Shown here one piece after another: positions 1 through 6,819 of a stretch of 10,309 nt of DNA. A model generated the notes under the pieces. That model did no database searches. It had not been told where the DNA came from and saw only the letters and a program-made list of their open reading frames with translations. A program made the position numbers and the translations under genes. Each line of letters begins with the position of its first letter. The stretch's first letter is position 1. The stretch is from Clostridiales bacterium (lineage in GTDB: Bacteria > Bacillota > Clostridia > Clostridiales > Caloramatoraceae): assembly GCA_026416355.1 (NCBI GenBank), contig JAOAFH010000025.1:1-10309 (forward strand). The letters run 5' to 3'.

Positions 1-213
1 TCAGTTGATTTAACTGTTGAGGTTAAGGATGCAGTGCTTTCAAAAACAGAAAATGTGTCAAGCATCATAGAAGAAGCCTCAGCATCAACTGAAGAAATAT
101 CTGCATCAAGCGAAGAAATGTCAGCTTCAGCACAAGAGATAGCAGAGTCAGTTCAGGGTCTTGCACAAATTGCTGATGAACTTGTAAAATCGGTGGATAA
201 GTTTAGATTATAA
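1..213 (+). CDS. Methyl-accepting chemotaxis protein, C-terminal fragment (5' end outside window)
   Basis: Frame 1 is open from the first base to a TAA at 211-213, giving 70 residues. The visible part is an Ala/Ser/Glu-rich helix of the type found at the end of the MCP cytoplasmic hairpin: SIIEEASASTEEISASSEEM, then a heptad-like stretch ending in DKFRL. The Glu pairs in such STEE/SSEE segments are the usual methylation region of the C-terminal helix bundle in this family (established knowledge). There is no CheR-tethering NWETF-type pentapeptide at the end. The similar EITASTEEMLATSEEL segment in the receptor directly downstream supports the assignment. The sensor domain is outside the window, so the ligand is unknown. 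A perfect-stem terminator begins at the stop codon. Confidence 0.9.
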   Translation, partial: SVDLTVEVKDAVLSKTENVSSIIEEASASTEEISASSEEMSASAQEIAESVQGLAQIADELVKSVDKFRL

Positions 214-246
214 AAACTTAAGGGGATTTCCCTTAAGTTTTTAAAT
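212..246 (+). terminator. Rho-independent terminator after the first MCP
   Basis: A perfect 13-bp inverted repeat: the left arm 212-224 (AAAAACTTAAGGG) pairs with 230-242 around a 5-nt loop, starting inside the stop codon. The T-rich right arm supplies the U tract, and more Ts follow at 246-251. The A-rich left arm means it could also act on the opposite strand, but no gene points toward it there. Confidence 0.9.
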
Positions 247-259
247 TTTTTGTCGAAAA
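233..259 (+). promoter_or_regulatory. Weak candidate sigma-D (motility) promoter for the dCache MCP
   Basis: TTAA at 233-236, a 15-nt spacer, then GTCGAAAA at 252-259. This approximates the flagellar sigma-D pattern TAAA-N15-GCCGATAA (3/4 and 6/8 matches). The -35-like part lies inside the upstream terminator stem, which weakens the case. It is proposed only because chemoreceptor genes are typical sigma-D targets and no good sigma-A promoter is visible before the gene. Confidence 0.25.
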
Positions 260-296
260 TTATTATTGTGAGGTTAGTTAATAGGAGGTGGTTAAT

Positions 297-2291
297 ATGG
301 ATTTAAAGAAGAAATTCTTAGTTTTCTTTACAGTTTTTGCTTTATTACCGCTTGTTTTGTCAGGGGGAATAATATACTATGTTGTTTATAATTCTAACAT
401 GAAGGATGCATATAGCAATGTGCAAAATATGGAAACATTTGCTGCGCAATCTATGCAAAATGTATTATCAATTATTGAACAAATTGGCTTTGAGGCTGCA
501 GAAGATCCAAGTGTTTTAGGGTATTTAAAATCAGTAAAAAGTGGTGAAAATAATTTAAATTATGCACAGGATGTGAAGCATAAATTAAATAGCATGGTAT
601 CAAAATATGAGCTTCAAGAAAACATTTTTATTTTAGATACAAATGGAAAATGTATTGTTGATGCTGAAGATAAGCTAACTGGACAAGATTTAAGCAAAAT
701 GGATTATTTTGTTGAGCCTAAAAAAACAGGAACTCAATTTATTGGAAGGGTTAAAAAGAGTATAGCAACAGGAAATCCTATTTTTGTTATAGCAAAGCCT
801 GTAATGGGCCCAGGAAATGAACTGCTTGGAGTTTTCGGACAAGCAATTGATCTTCAAAAGCTTTCAGAGAAATATATTAGTAAATTAGTTATAGGTAAAA
901 CAGGATTTGTTTATATAATGCAGGAGGACGGGACTACAATTGTTCATCCAAATAAAGAGGAAATATTAACAACAAAGATTGCAGAAACAGAAGGTGGAAA
1001 ACAAATTCTTCAAAAAAAGGCAGGCACAATTAGGTATACTTATGGTGTAGACAAACTGGCTGCATTTGAAACAGAGCCAAAGTATGGTTGGATATATGTA
1101 GCAACTCTTCCAGTTGACGAGTTTACAGGTACATTAAATACTGTAATTGAGCTTTTAATGATAATTGGAGCAGTTGTATTAGTAATAGTTCCATTACTTG
1201 CATTTATAATAGCTAAGAAATTCTCAAAACCAATAGTAGATATAAAAAATTTAATGGAAAAGGTAGCAGAAGGGGACTTTACTGCTAATATTGAAGTTAA
1301 AGGAAAAGACGAAATAGCCTTTATGGCAAATAGCATTAATAATACGATAGAGAGCATAAAGGGAGCTGTTGCGACAGTTAAGGAAAATAGTGAGCAAACA
1401 ATGGAATATGCAGATACATTAAATGTAACATCAAGAGAAATAGCATCTTCAATGGGAGAAGTGTCTAATGCAATACTTGAGGTTTCAAGTGGTGTTCAAA
1501 ATCAAGCGGATGAACTTGCAGATGTAGTAAATTTAATATTAGATTTTTCAAATGAGCTTGATAATATCTATGATAAGCTAAATAATGTAAAGAATAACAC
1601 AAGTGAAGCAGAAATAAAGGCCAATGGTGGTAAAGAAAAGATAGATGGACTAATGAATGTTATAGAGGAAGTTAAACTAGCATTTAATACTGTATTAGAA
1701 AAGATAAATAGACTTAATGCATCTGTTGAAAGAATTGGTAATATTACAGAAGTTATAAATGGTATTGCAAGACAAACAAACCTTTTAGCACTAAATGCAG
1801 CAATAGAGGCAGCACGTGCAGGAGAGGTAGGACGTGGTTTTGCTGTTGTAGCAGATGAAGTTAGAAAGCTTGCAGAGGAATCAGAACGCTCAGCAGGAGA
1901 AATAAAAAGTTTAGTAGATGTTGTGGCAATTGAAACAGGAGATGTAATTAACACAACAAAATCATTAGAGATTTTAATGGAAAATGAAGTAGATGTAGCA
2001 AATGAAACAATTCAATCATTTAATGATGTTCTATCATCAGTAAACAATATTGCTCCACTTATAGAAGAAACATATAATTCAGTTGATATTGCAAAAAATT
2101 CTAAAGATACAATAGTTTCAAAGATAGAGGCAGTAACTGCAGTATCACAGGAGGTATCTGCAGGAGCTGAACAAATTACAGCATCAACTGAGGAAATGCT
2201 TGCAACATCTGAGGAACTAAAGAATTTAGCAGAGCTTTTAAATAGTGCTGCACAAAAGTTAAACGATAATATGTCAAAGTTTAAAGTATAA
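297..2291 (+). CDS. Methyl-accepting chemotaxis protein with extracellular dCache-type sensor and HAMP domain
   Basis: A 664-aa transmembrane chemoreceptor that passes ligand occupancy to CheA/CheW and so to flagellar rotation. The order is: a cytoplasmic KKK, membrane helix 1 at about residues 5-30, an extracytoplasmic sensor to about 280 with Cache-like signatures (FILDTNGKCIVDAEDKLTGQD, KKTGTQFIGRV, IFVIAKPV, GVFGQAIDL), membrane helix 2 at about 283-307, HAMP to about 360, then the coiled-coil signalling hairpin. The hairpin tip starts at about G489 with the canonical IARQTNLLALNAAIEAARAGE and GRGFAVVADEVRKLAE. STEEM near the end marks the methylation helix. The start is set at ATG 297, 8 nt after AGGAGG (283-288); the longer GTG start at 288 overlaps that ribosome site and is unlikely. 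dCache ligands are often amino acids or other small organics, but the ligand here cannot be read. It lies between two other MCP genes, each separated by a terminator. Confidence 0.95.
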   Translation: MDLKKKFLVFFTVFALLPLVLSGGIIYYVVYNSNMKDAYSNVQNMETFAAQSMQNVLSIIEQIGFEAAEDPSVLGYLKSVKSGENNLNYAQDVKHKLNSMVSKYELQENIFILDTNGKCIVDAEDKLTGQDLSKMDYFVEPKKTGTQFIGRVKKSIATGNPIFVIAKPVMGPGNELLGVFGQAIDLQKLSEKYISKLVIGKTGFVYIMQEDGTTIVHPNKEEILTTKIAETEGGKQILQKKAGTIRYTYGVDKLAAFETEPKYGWIYVATLPVDEFTGTLNTVIELLMIIGAVVLVIVPLLAFIIAKKFSKPIVDIKNLMEKVAEGDFTANIEVKGKDEIAFMANSINNTIESIKGAVATVKENSEQTMEYADTLNVTSREIASSMGEVSNAILEVSSGVQNQADELADVVNLILDFSNELDNIYDKLNNVKNNTSEAEIKANGGKEKIDGLMNVIEEVKLAFNTVLEKINRLNASVERIGNITEVINGIARQTNLLALNAAIEAARAGEVGRGFAVVADEVRKLAEESERSAGEIKSLVDVVAIETGDVINTTKSLEILMENEVDVANETIQSFNDVLSSVNNIAPLIEETYNSVDIAKNSKDTIVSKIEAVTAVSQEVSAGAEQITASTEEMLATSEELKNLAELLNSAAQKLNDNMSKFKV

Positions 2292-2299
2292 TTAACAAT

Positions 2300-2336
2300 G
2301 CCTTCTAGATTAAACTAGAAGGCTTAAAATTTTTTT
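2300..2336 (+). terminator. Rho-independent terminator after the dCache MCP
   Basis: The stem GCCTTCTAG (2300-2308) pairs with CTAGAAGGC (2315-2323) over a 6-nt loop, followed by TTAAAA and a seven-T tract ending at 2336. It lies 9 nt past the stop codon and immediately before the next gene's promoter. Confidence 0.9.
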
Positions 2337-2344
2337 GATATAAT
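2336..2344 (+). promoter_or_regulatory. Extended -10 sigma-A-type promoter for the third MCP
   Basis: TGATATAAT at 2336-2344 is a perfect TATAAT hexamer preceded by the TGn extended -10 element. The expected -35 position (2316-2321, TAGAAG) falls in the terminator stem and is poor, which the TGn element could compensate for. Transcription would start at about 2351, giving a leader of about 24 nt containing the ribosome site AGGGGGGA (2363-2370). Confidence 0.5.
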
Positions 2345-2374
2345 ATTCTTGCAATAAACGTTAGGGGGGATTAT

Positions 2375-3847
2375 ATGATTGACGCACTAAAGTTAATTTT
2401 AATTTTTATTTTTGGTGGGATATTGGCATTTATATTAAATTTATTAAATGCTAATAGTTATGTTGCCTTTGGGGTTCTAATATTTACTCTTCCGTTATTA
2501 ACATATCTAACTAGTAAAAAACAAGTTATAAAAGAGGTTGAGGTATATAAGGAAGATGACTTTACAGATGTGTCAAAAAAGCTTGCCGCAAGTAGTAGAG
2601 ATATTTATATTTTCTCAAACAAACTTTATGAAACTTCAAGGGAAATACTAGGTTTGTCAGATGAAATCAAAGGCTTAAATGACAGAGATAATAAAAATAT
2701 TAATTCCATCTTAAGTGAAATAGATGGAATTTTAAAAAGGCTAAATGAAATAATAAACTCAGCCGAAGATGCTAAAAAACAATCAAGAGAAAGTATAGCA
2801 GAGATTAAAAATGGAGAAAGGCTAATTAATGATTCAAAAAATACAGTTGATGATTTAATAGGAGTATATGAGAGTTTTTCAAATGGAAAAGATAAATTAA
2901 TGGAATCATCAGCTAAGATCTATGAAATTGCCGATTATATTAATGAAATTGCCAATAGGACACATCTTCTATCTTTAAATGCAAGTATAGAAGCTGCAAG
3001 GGCAGGTGAAGCAGGTAGAGGATTTTTAGTTGTTGCAGGTGAAATTAAAAAGCTTGCTGCACAATCCAAAGATTTTAGCCAAAATATTAAAAATACATTA
3101 GATGAAATAACTTCAAACATCAGTAATTTAGATAATATATCAAGAAAAAGTAATGAAAATATAGAGCATACAAAATCTGTTCTAGATAGCCTATTTAATG
3201 CCCTTAAGAAATTTACGGATTCATCAATGAAACTAGATGAAAGCATAAACAATATCATAACTCAAACCAACAATATAGAAAAGGCGGCTGTATCATCAGT
3301 TGAAACTGTTCAATCAGTTTGTGCATCACATGAAAACACAACAGCATTAATCGAAAAAGCATCGGATTCAATTGAAAACCAATGGATAATTGTTGAAAAA
3401 TTTAAGAAGGTTTCAGATGATGTTTCAAGTGCGGCAGATACATTTTTGCAAGCTAGTTTAGATAAAAAGGTTGAAGAAAAGCTAATTTCTATTGGTAAAA
3501 AAATAATGGAATACAAGGGAGAAAAGACAGAAACAGCCCTAAAAAATCTTTGTAGAGAACTTGGAATAAGTGATGTCTACTATGCAAATTCAAAGGGAAT
3601 ATTTGAATTTGGAACAACAAAAGAAGCGTTAGGGCTAAACATTTTTGAATTAGACAAAAGATACAAAGATTTTGTAAGAAGTGGAGAGGATGTAAAGGTT
3701 TATCCTCTAACAAGAAGATTAGATACAGGAGAGCTGTTTAAATTTATGGCAGTAAAGAGGCTAGATAAAGAAGGAGTTATTTCAGTAGGCATTTCCATAG
3801 ACAACTTAATGGCAGCCATATCACATATAACATTTAGAAAAAGCTAG
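2375..3847 (+). CDS. Membrane-anchored MCP-like signalling protein with a C-terminal Cache/PAS-like domain
   Basis: A 490-aa chemoreceptor-like protein of unusual layout. Two hydrophobic segments at the N-terminus (about 4-26 and 29-47) are joined by a very short loop, so there is no external sensor and no visible HAMP domain. A long coiled coil follows, then the MCP signalling tip at about 192-240: INEIANRTHLLSLNASIEAA, ARAGEAGRGF and VVAGEIKKLA. At the tip, Arg195 and His197 replace the usual Gln and Asn of the IAxQTN motif, so coupling to CheA/CheW may differ. Residues of about 370-480 form a C-terminal domain with Cache/PAS-like signatures (VYYANSKGIFEFGTTKEALG, then TGELFKFMAVKR and GVISVGISIDNL), presumably a cytoplasmic sensor. 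Its last residues, MAAISHITFRKS, are encoded by a 22-nt repeat found twice more in the window. Start ATG 2375 follows AGGGGGGA by 4 nt. The family call is firm; the role is inferred. Confidence 0.88.
   Translation: MIDALKLILIFIFGGILAFILNLLNANSYVAFGVLIFTLPLLTYLTSKKQVIKEVEVYKEDDFTDVSKKLAASSRDIYIFSNKLYETSREILGLSDEIKGLNDRDNKNINSILSEIDGILKRLNEIINSAEDAKKQSRESIAEIKNGERLINDSKNTVDDLIGVYESFSNGKDKLMESSAKIYEIADYINEIANRTHLLSLNASIEAARAGEAGRGFLVVAGEIKKLAAQSKDFSQNIKNTLDEITSNISNLDNISRKSNENIEHTKSVLDSLFNALKKFTDSSMKLDESINNIITQTNNIEKAAVSSVETVQSVCASHENTTALIEKASDSIENQWIIVEKFKKVSDDVSSAADTFLQASLDKKVEEKLISIGKKIMEYKGEKTETALKNLCRELGISDVYYANSKGIFEFGTTKEALGLNIFELDKRYKDFVRSGEDVKVYPLTRRLDTGELFKFMAVKRLDKEGVISVGISIDNLMAAISHITFRKS
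3810..3833 (+). repeat. Direct repeat copy 1 (inside the third MCP gene, 3' end)
   Basis: A 22-nt string beginning TGGCAGCCATATCAC and ending ATATAAC occurs exactly at 3810-3831, 8753-8774 and 9535-9556, always on the plus strand. Copies 1 and 3 share two further bases (to 3833 and 9558). Here it encodes MAAISHIT, just before the MCP stop codon and terminator. Similarity to copy 2 extends into both flanks with small changes. Confidence 0.85.
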
Positions 3848-3866
3848 GGCATAATCCCTAGCTTTT
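3839..3866. terminator. Bidirectional terminator between convergent genes
   Basis: An 11-bp perfect stem: AAAAGCTAGGG (3839-3849) pairs with CCCTAGCTTTT (3856-3866) around a 6-nt loop. It contains the stop codon of the plus-strand MCP (3845-3847). Read on the minus strand it also ends in CTTTTTC, so it can serve the convergent minus-strand gene whose stop is at 3880-3882. Confidence 0.88.
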
Positions 3867-3879
3867 ATACTTTATATAT

Positions 3880-4242
3880 TTAATCCCCTTCAGATGTTGA
3901 GCCTTGAGTATTATCTATTTCCTCTTTGCCTTTAACCACATTTTTAGCATCGTATATGCCTGTTTCAACAGCCTTTATTGCAACACAAAGCCTTTTGTCA
4001 AGAAGGCATTGTAAATCCTCAGCAGAGCGTCTTATATCATAAATTAATTTAAGAAGTTCTTTAATTTGGTGTTGTTCGGTTATATTTATTCCAGCAATTG
4101 TACGGGCGGCAGAGCCAAATCCATCGGCTGCAACTCCTAATTTTTCTATAGCATCTATAATAGGAATTATTTCAATCCCAAAAAGTTCCCCAACTGTATT
4201 ATGTTTTAAAGCAAAACCCAATTTTTCAATAGGTTCATTCAT
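3880..4242 (-). CDS. Unknown protein, 120 aa, downstream of the coat-type glycosyltransferase
   Basis: I do not recognise this protein. It is predicted soluble with no signal peptide or clear membrane span. The N-terminal half is hydrophobic-amphipathic and Gly/Ala-containing (LGVAADGFGSAARTIAGI). The middle (about 55-100) looks helical with two cysteines (IYDIRRSAEDLQCLLDKRLC), and the tail is polar and acidic (KGKEEIDNTQGSTSEGD). The start is set at the ATG whose first base is 4242, because AGAGGGG (4251-4257) lies 8 nt upstream of it; the ATG at 4248 is only 2 nt from that site and the GTG at 4251 overlaps it. It follows the glycosyltransferase on the same strand after a 40-nt gap with no terminator, so co-transcription is likely. 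A role in the spore surface is possible only by this context. Confidence 0.7.
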   Translation of the reverse strand: MNEPIEKLGFALKHNTVGELFGIEIIPIIDAIEKLGVAADGFGSAARTIAGINITEQHQIKELLKLIYDIRRSAEDLQCLLDKRLCVAIKAVETGIYDAKNVVKGKEEIDNTQGSTSEGD

Positions 4243-4282
4243 AGCCATCACCCCTCTTATATTTTATTCGGGGCGTATATTT

Positions 4283-5410
4283 TTAAGACCTTACAATATT
4301 TGCATTAAAGTATATATCTAGTGTTTTTTTTGCTGTAATGTCCCAGCTAAAGTTTTTAGAGTGTTCATATCCCTTTATTGCAATATCATTTCTTAATTTT
4401 TCATTTTCTATTAGTTTTTCAATGGATGTTTTAAGCTCTTCTGCATCAAATGGGTTAATTAAAATTGCGGCATCACCTACAACTTCAGGGATAGATGAAA
4501 CATTTGATGTAATAACGGCAGTTTTGCAGCTCATTGACTCAAGTGGAGGAAGGCCAAACCCCTCATATAGTGATGGGTATAAAAATATAGTTGCACCACT
4601 ATAAAAATATGGTAAATCTTGATAAGGTACATATCCTGTAAATATGATGTTATCGCTAATATTTAAACTGTTTGCAAGGCTTATTAAAAAGCTATGTTCG
4701 TCTTTAGAAGAGCCAACTATAACAACTTTGTATCTATCCCTTATATCTTTGATTAACCTAGAGTAAGCAAGTAATATGGACTTTACATTTTTTCTAGGAC
4801 TAAAACCACCAATATATAATAGATAGTCAGTATCGATGTTATAGTTGTTTTTTAGGTATTCCTTACATATGTTTTTGTCAATTGGTCTAAAATAGTCATC
4901 GGCAGCGAGATGCGTAACCATTATTTTTTCTTCTTCAACATCAAAAATTCTCATTATATCTTTTTTAGAAAACTCCGAAACTGTAATTATGATATCGGAA
5001 CTTTGTATTATCTCTGGCATTTGAGAAATGAATTTTTTAAGATAGCCTCGACCAACCGTCTCAGGCATAACATAAGGAATAAGGTCGTGTATTGTTGTAA
5101 TATAGATACAGCTTTTTTTTGATGGAAGACCTATTCCATTTTGTGGTACATGATAAACATCTATATTTTTAAGCTTTAAATTATTAGGAATATAGTATTC
5201 CTCAAAAAATCTATGGTGTTTTTTTGAGGCAATGCTAATAGAAATATTGTTATTAAAATTAAATTCCTTGTAGTTTGTACCCCACCAATAAAGATGATAG
5301 TTATTTGTATTATCATGCTTTGTAATATATTTTAAAAGTTCTATAGTATAGGTACCTATTCCCGTTCCGGCATACCAGTTGGCACCTCGAGCATCTATGG
5401 CAATATTCAT
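4283..5410 (-). CDS. GT4-family glycosyltransferase, CotSA-like
   Basis: A 375-aa GT-B-fold retaining glycosyltransferase. The N-terminus MNIAIDARGANWYAGTGIGT carries the GTGIGxYT donor/acceptor loop typical of GT4 enzymes that begin with IDAR. An acceptor-domain motif ITTIHDLIPYV follows, then YLLYIGGFSPRKNVKSIL at the start of the C-terminal Rossmann domain, and LYPSLYEGFGLPPLESM, in which E283 and E291 form the EX7E nucleotide-sugar motif. Length and motif order fit a full enzyme. The start is ATG at 5410, behind the strong site GGGGGGA; an upstream reading to 5497 lacks such a site and adds no family-like sequence. It is divergent from a CotS operon. In Bacillus, cotSA (also a GT4 protein) sits next to cotS, so transfer of sugar to spore-coat or outer-layer material is a reasonable inference. 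The sugar and acceptor are unknown. Confidence 0.87.
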   Translation of the reverse strand: MNIAIDARGANWYAGTGIGTYTIELLKYITKHDNTNNYHLYWWGTNYKEFNFNNNISISIASKKHHRFFEEYYIPNNLKLKNIDVYHVPQNGIGLPSKKSCIYITTIHDLIPYVMPETVGRGYLKKFISQMPEIIQSSDIIITVSEFSKKDIMRIFDVEEEKIMVTHLAADDYFRPIDKNICKEYLKNNYNIDTDYLLYIGGFSPRKNVKSILLAYSRLIKDIRDRYKVVIVGSSKDEHSFLISLANSLNISDNIIFTGYVPYQDLPYFYSGATIFLYPSLYEGFGLPPLESMSCKTAVITSNVSSIPEVVGDAAILINPFDAEELKTSIEKLIENEKLRNDIAIKGYEHSKNFSWDITAKKTLDIYFNANIVRS

Positions 5411-5550
5411 CTTATCCCCCCGTAAATAGCTGTATATATTAATAATATTACAAATACATTCTAAATGTGCATGCTTTTTTAGGTATTTTGCTATCACAAA
5501 AAAAATATTTATTCATATTATAAAATAGAACTCTTTATAGGAGATGAAGT
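5411..5550. promoter_or_regulatory. Divergent intergenic region of the spore-coat cluster
   Basis: A 140-nt AT-rich region separates the minus-strand glycosyltransferase from the plus-strand CotS operon, so both units must be promoted from here. The plus strand has a sigma-K-like element (listed separately). On the minus strand I found no convincing sigma-A, -E or -K match. A short palindrome (ACATT-CTA-AATGT) sits near 5457-5469, but it is too small to call an operator. Confidence 0.5.
5495..5522 (+). promoter_or_regulatory. Candidate sigma-K-type promoter of the CotS operon
   Basis: The -10-like CATATTATA (5514-5522) fits the sigma-K pattern CATAnnnTA, and an AC (5496-5497, in CACA) lies exactly 16 nt upstream, fitting the -35 AC of that factor in Bacillus. 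Transcription would start near 5529, before the ribosome site AGGAGA (5539-5544). Late mother-cell sigma-K control is the known pattern for coat genes, which supports the call. The consensus is short and the region is AT-rich, so chance is not excluded. Confidence 0.45.
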
Positions 5551-6540
5551 ATGCTTTTTGATGTGGTTGAAAAAAGTTATGACATAAAAGTATATGATTA
5601 TCAAAGGATAAAAAACATATACAAACTTAAAACAGACAAAGGAGAGCTTTGTCTAAAAATTTCTAGATATGATGAAAAACAATATAAATTTATTATATCA
5701 GCTATTAAATACCTAGAGGATAAGAACTTTGAACATATACTTCCACTTTTAAAAACAGTAGATGGAGAGGATTTTATTAAGTTAGATGAAGGGTTTGGAG
5801 TTTTAATGGACTTTGTGGAGTCAAGAGAGGCTGACTTTAAAAATATATATGATTTAACTATGTGCATAAATGTTATATCAAAATTACATTTGACATCAAG
5901 GGGATTTTACTATGATTATAGACAGCGAAATTTATATGGAAGATGGATTGAAAAATTTAAAAAAAGAAGTAATGAACTTATATATTTTAAAGCACTATGT
6001 GAGGAAAAAGAGCAAAAAAGCGAATTTGACAATATATTTTTAAAGTATTTTGATAAGCATTATAAACAATCGTTAAAATGCTTAAGGGATTTTGAAAAGA
6101 CCATGTACAAAAACATTATGGATGAACACATAAAATTAAATGAGATATGTCATCATGATACAGCCAATCACAATTTTTTAATATCAAAGGAAAAGGTTTA
6201 TTTAATTGATTATGACTACTGCATAATGGATTCACATCTACATGACCTATCAAGCTTAATAATAAGAAATTTAAGATATGATAACTGGGATATGAAGATA
6301 TTTAATTTTATAGTAGAAGAATATTCAAAGTCTATTGAAGTTAAGAGTGAAGAGCTGAAACTTATTTATTGTTTTATGGAATTTCCACAGGACTTTTGGC
6401 AGGTGGGGCTTCAATATTATGTTGAAAAACAGCCATGGACAGATGAAAACTTTTTAAAAAGACTAAATAGGGTTGTTTTAGATTCAGAAAATAGATTTAA
6501 TTTTTTAGATAAGTTAGGAGGTTTAGTATGGAAGGAATAG
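5551..6540 (+). CDS. CotS-family spore coat kinase-like protein (first paralog)
   Basis: A 329-aa protein of the CotS/CotI/YutH family, which has the aminoglycoside-phosphotransferase/choline-kinase fold and is found in endospore formers. Visible kinase features, in order: LCLKISRY with probable ATP-binding K36; SKLHLTSRGF, the family's linker signature; the catalytic loop CHHDTANHN (H201, H202, D203, N208, matching HxDxxxxN); LIDYDYC with the metal-binding Asp at D220; and the C-terminal CFMEFPQDFWQVG block. All catalytic residues are present, so it may be active; Bacillus CotH and CotI-type coat kinases set a precedent, but the substrate here is unknown. Start ATG 5551 follows AGGAGA by 6 nt. 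It is first in a four-gene operon, overlapping the next gene by 13 nt, and divergent from the CotSA-like transferase. Expected site of action is the mother cell or forming coat. Confidence 0.88.
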   Translation: MLFDVVEKSYDIKVYDYQRIKNIYKLKTDKGELCLKISRYDEKQYKFIISAIKYLEDKNFEHILPLLKTVDGEDFIKLDEGFGVLMDFVESREADFKNIYDLTMCINVISKLHLTSRGFYYDYRQRNLYGRWIEKFKKRSNELIYFKALCEEKEQKSEFDNIFLKYFDKHYKQSLKCLRDFEKTMYKNIMDEHIKLNEICHHDTANHNFLISKEKVYLIDYDYCIMDSHLHDLSSLIIRNLRYDNWDMKIFNFIVEEYSKSIEVKSEELKLIYCFMEFPQDFWQVGLQYYVEKQPWTDENFLKRLNRVVLDSENRFNFLDKLGGLVWKE

Positions 6541-6809
6541 ATAAGGTAATAGATAAAATTGAAAAAATGAAGGAAGAATTAAATGATTTTACTTTAGAGG
6601 TTTTAACAAGAAGTGAAGATGGAAGTTTAACTGTTGAGGAGATGGAAGCAAGATTAAAAAAGTTAAAGGAAGATATAAAAAGACTAAAAAAACTAAAAAA
6701 ACAACAGGAAAAAATGCAGGATCTTTTAGATGAAAGGGAGGAAATAGTAAGAAGTATGGAAAAGGCAACAGAAAAACACATAAAGAAAAAACATAAAAAA
6801 AGGCATTAG
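6528..6809 (+). CDS. Small charged coiled-coil protein, 93 aa, in the CotS operon
   Basis: I do not recognise a named family. The protein is almost wholly Lys/Glu-rich helix with heptad spacing: an N-terminal helix (MEGIDKVIDKIEKMKEELND), a short break around SEDGSLTVEEMEA, a long coiled coil rich in KKLK repeats, and a strongly basic, His-containing tail (KHIKKKHKKRH). There is no signal peptide or membrane segment. Start ATG 6528 is inside the end of the upstream CotS gene, with the strong site AGGAGG at 6515-6520; the overlap implies translational coupling and argues that it is a real gene. The stop at 6807-6809 overlaps the next gene's ribosome site. A basic coiled coil made with three CotS-like proteins could be a coat scaffold or partner, but this is inference from context. 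Confidence 0.78.
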   Translation: MEGIDKVIDKIEKMKEELNDFTLEVLTRSEDGSLTVEEMEARLKKLKEDIKRLKKLKKQQEKMQDLLDEREEIVRSMEKATEKHIKKKHKKRH

Positions 6810-6819
6810 GAGTGGTATT

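Noticed and set aside
288..296. GTG start giving an MVN extension of the dCache MCP
   Set aside because: The GTG overlaps the AGGAGG ribosome site; ATG 297 has ideal 8-nt spacing.
1568..1954. Antisense open frame opposite the MCP signalling domain (similar ones opposite 1040-1357, 2935-3258, 3310-3516 and 3489-3713)
   Set aside because: Low-complexity Ser/Ile/Ala/Phe-rich translations mirroring the coding strand, no ribosome sites, no recognisable domains.
4338..4604. Plus-strand open frame inside the glycosyltransferase gene (also 4910-5122)
   Set aside because: Complement of a well-supported gene with conserved motifs; no initiation site and no domain.
5457..5469. Operator-like palindrome ACATT-CTA-AATGT
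   Set aside because: Five-base arms in AT-rich DNA are expected by chance, and no cognate regulator is nearby.
5411..5497. 29-residue N-terminal extension of the glycosyltransferase
   Set aside because: The family-like sequence begins at MNIAIDAR, directly behind GGGGGGA; the extension is not GT-like and would consume the divergent promoter region.
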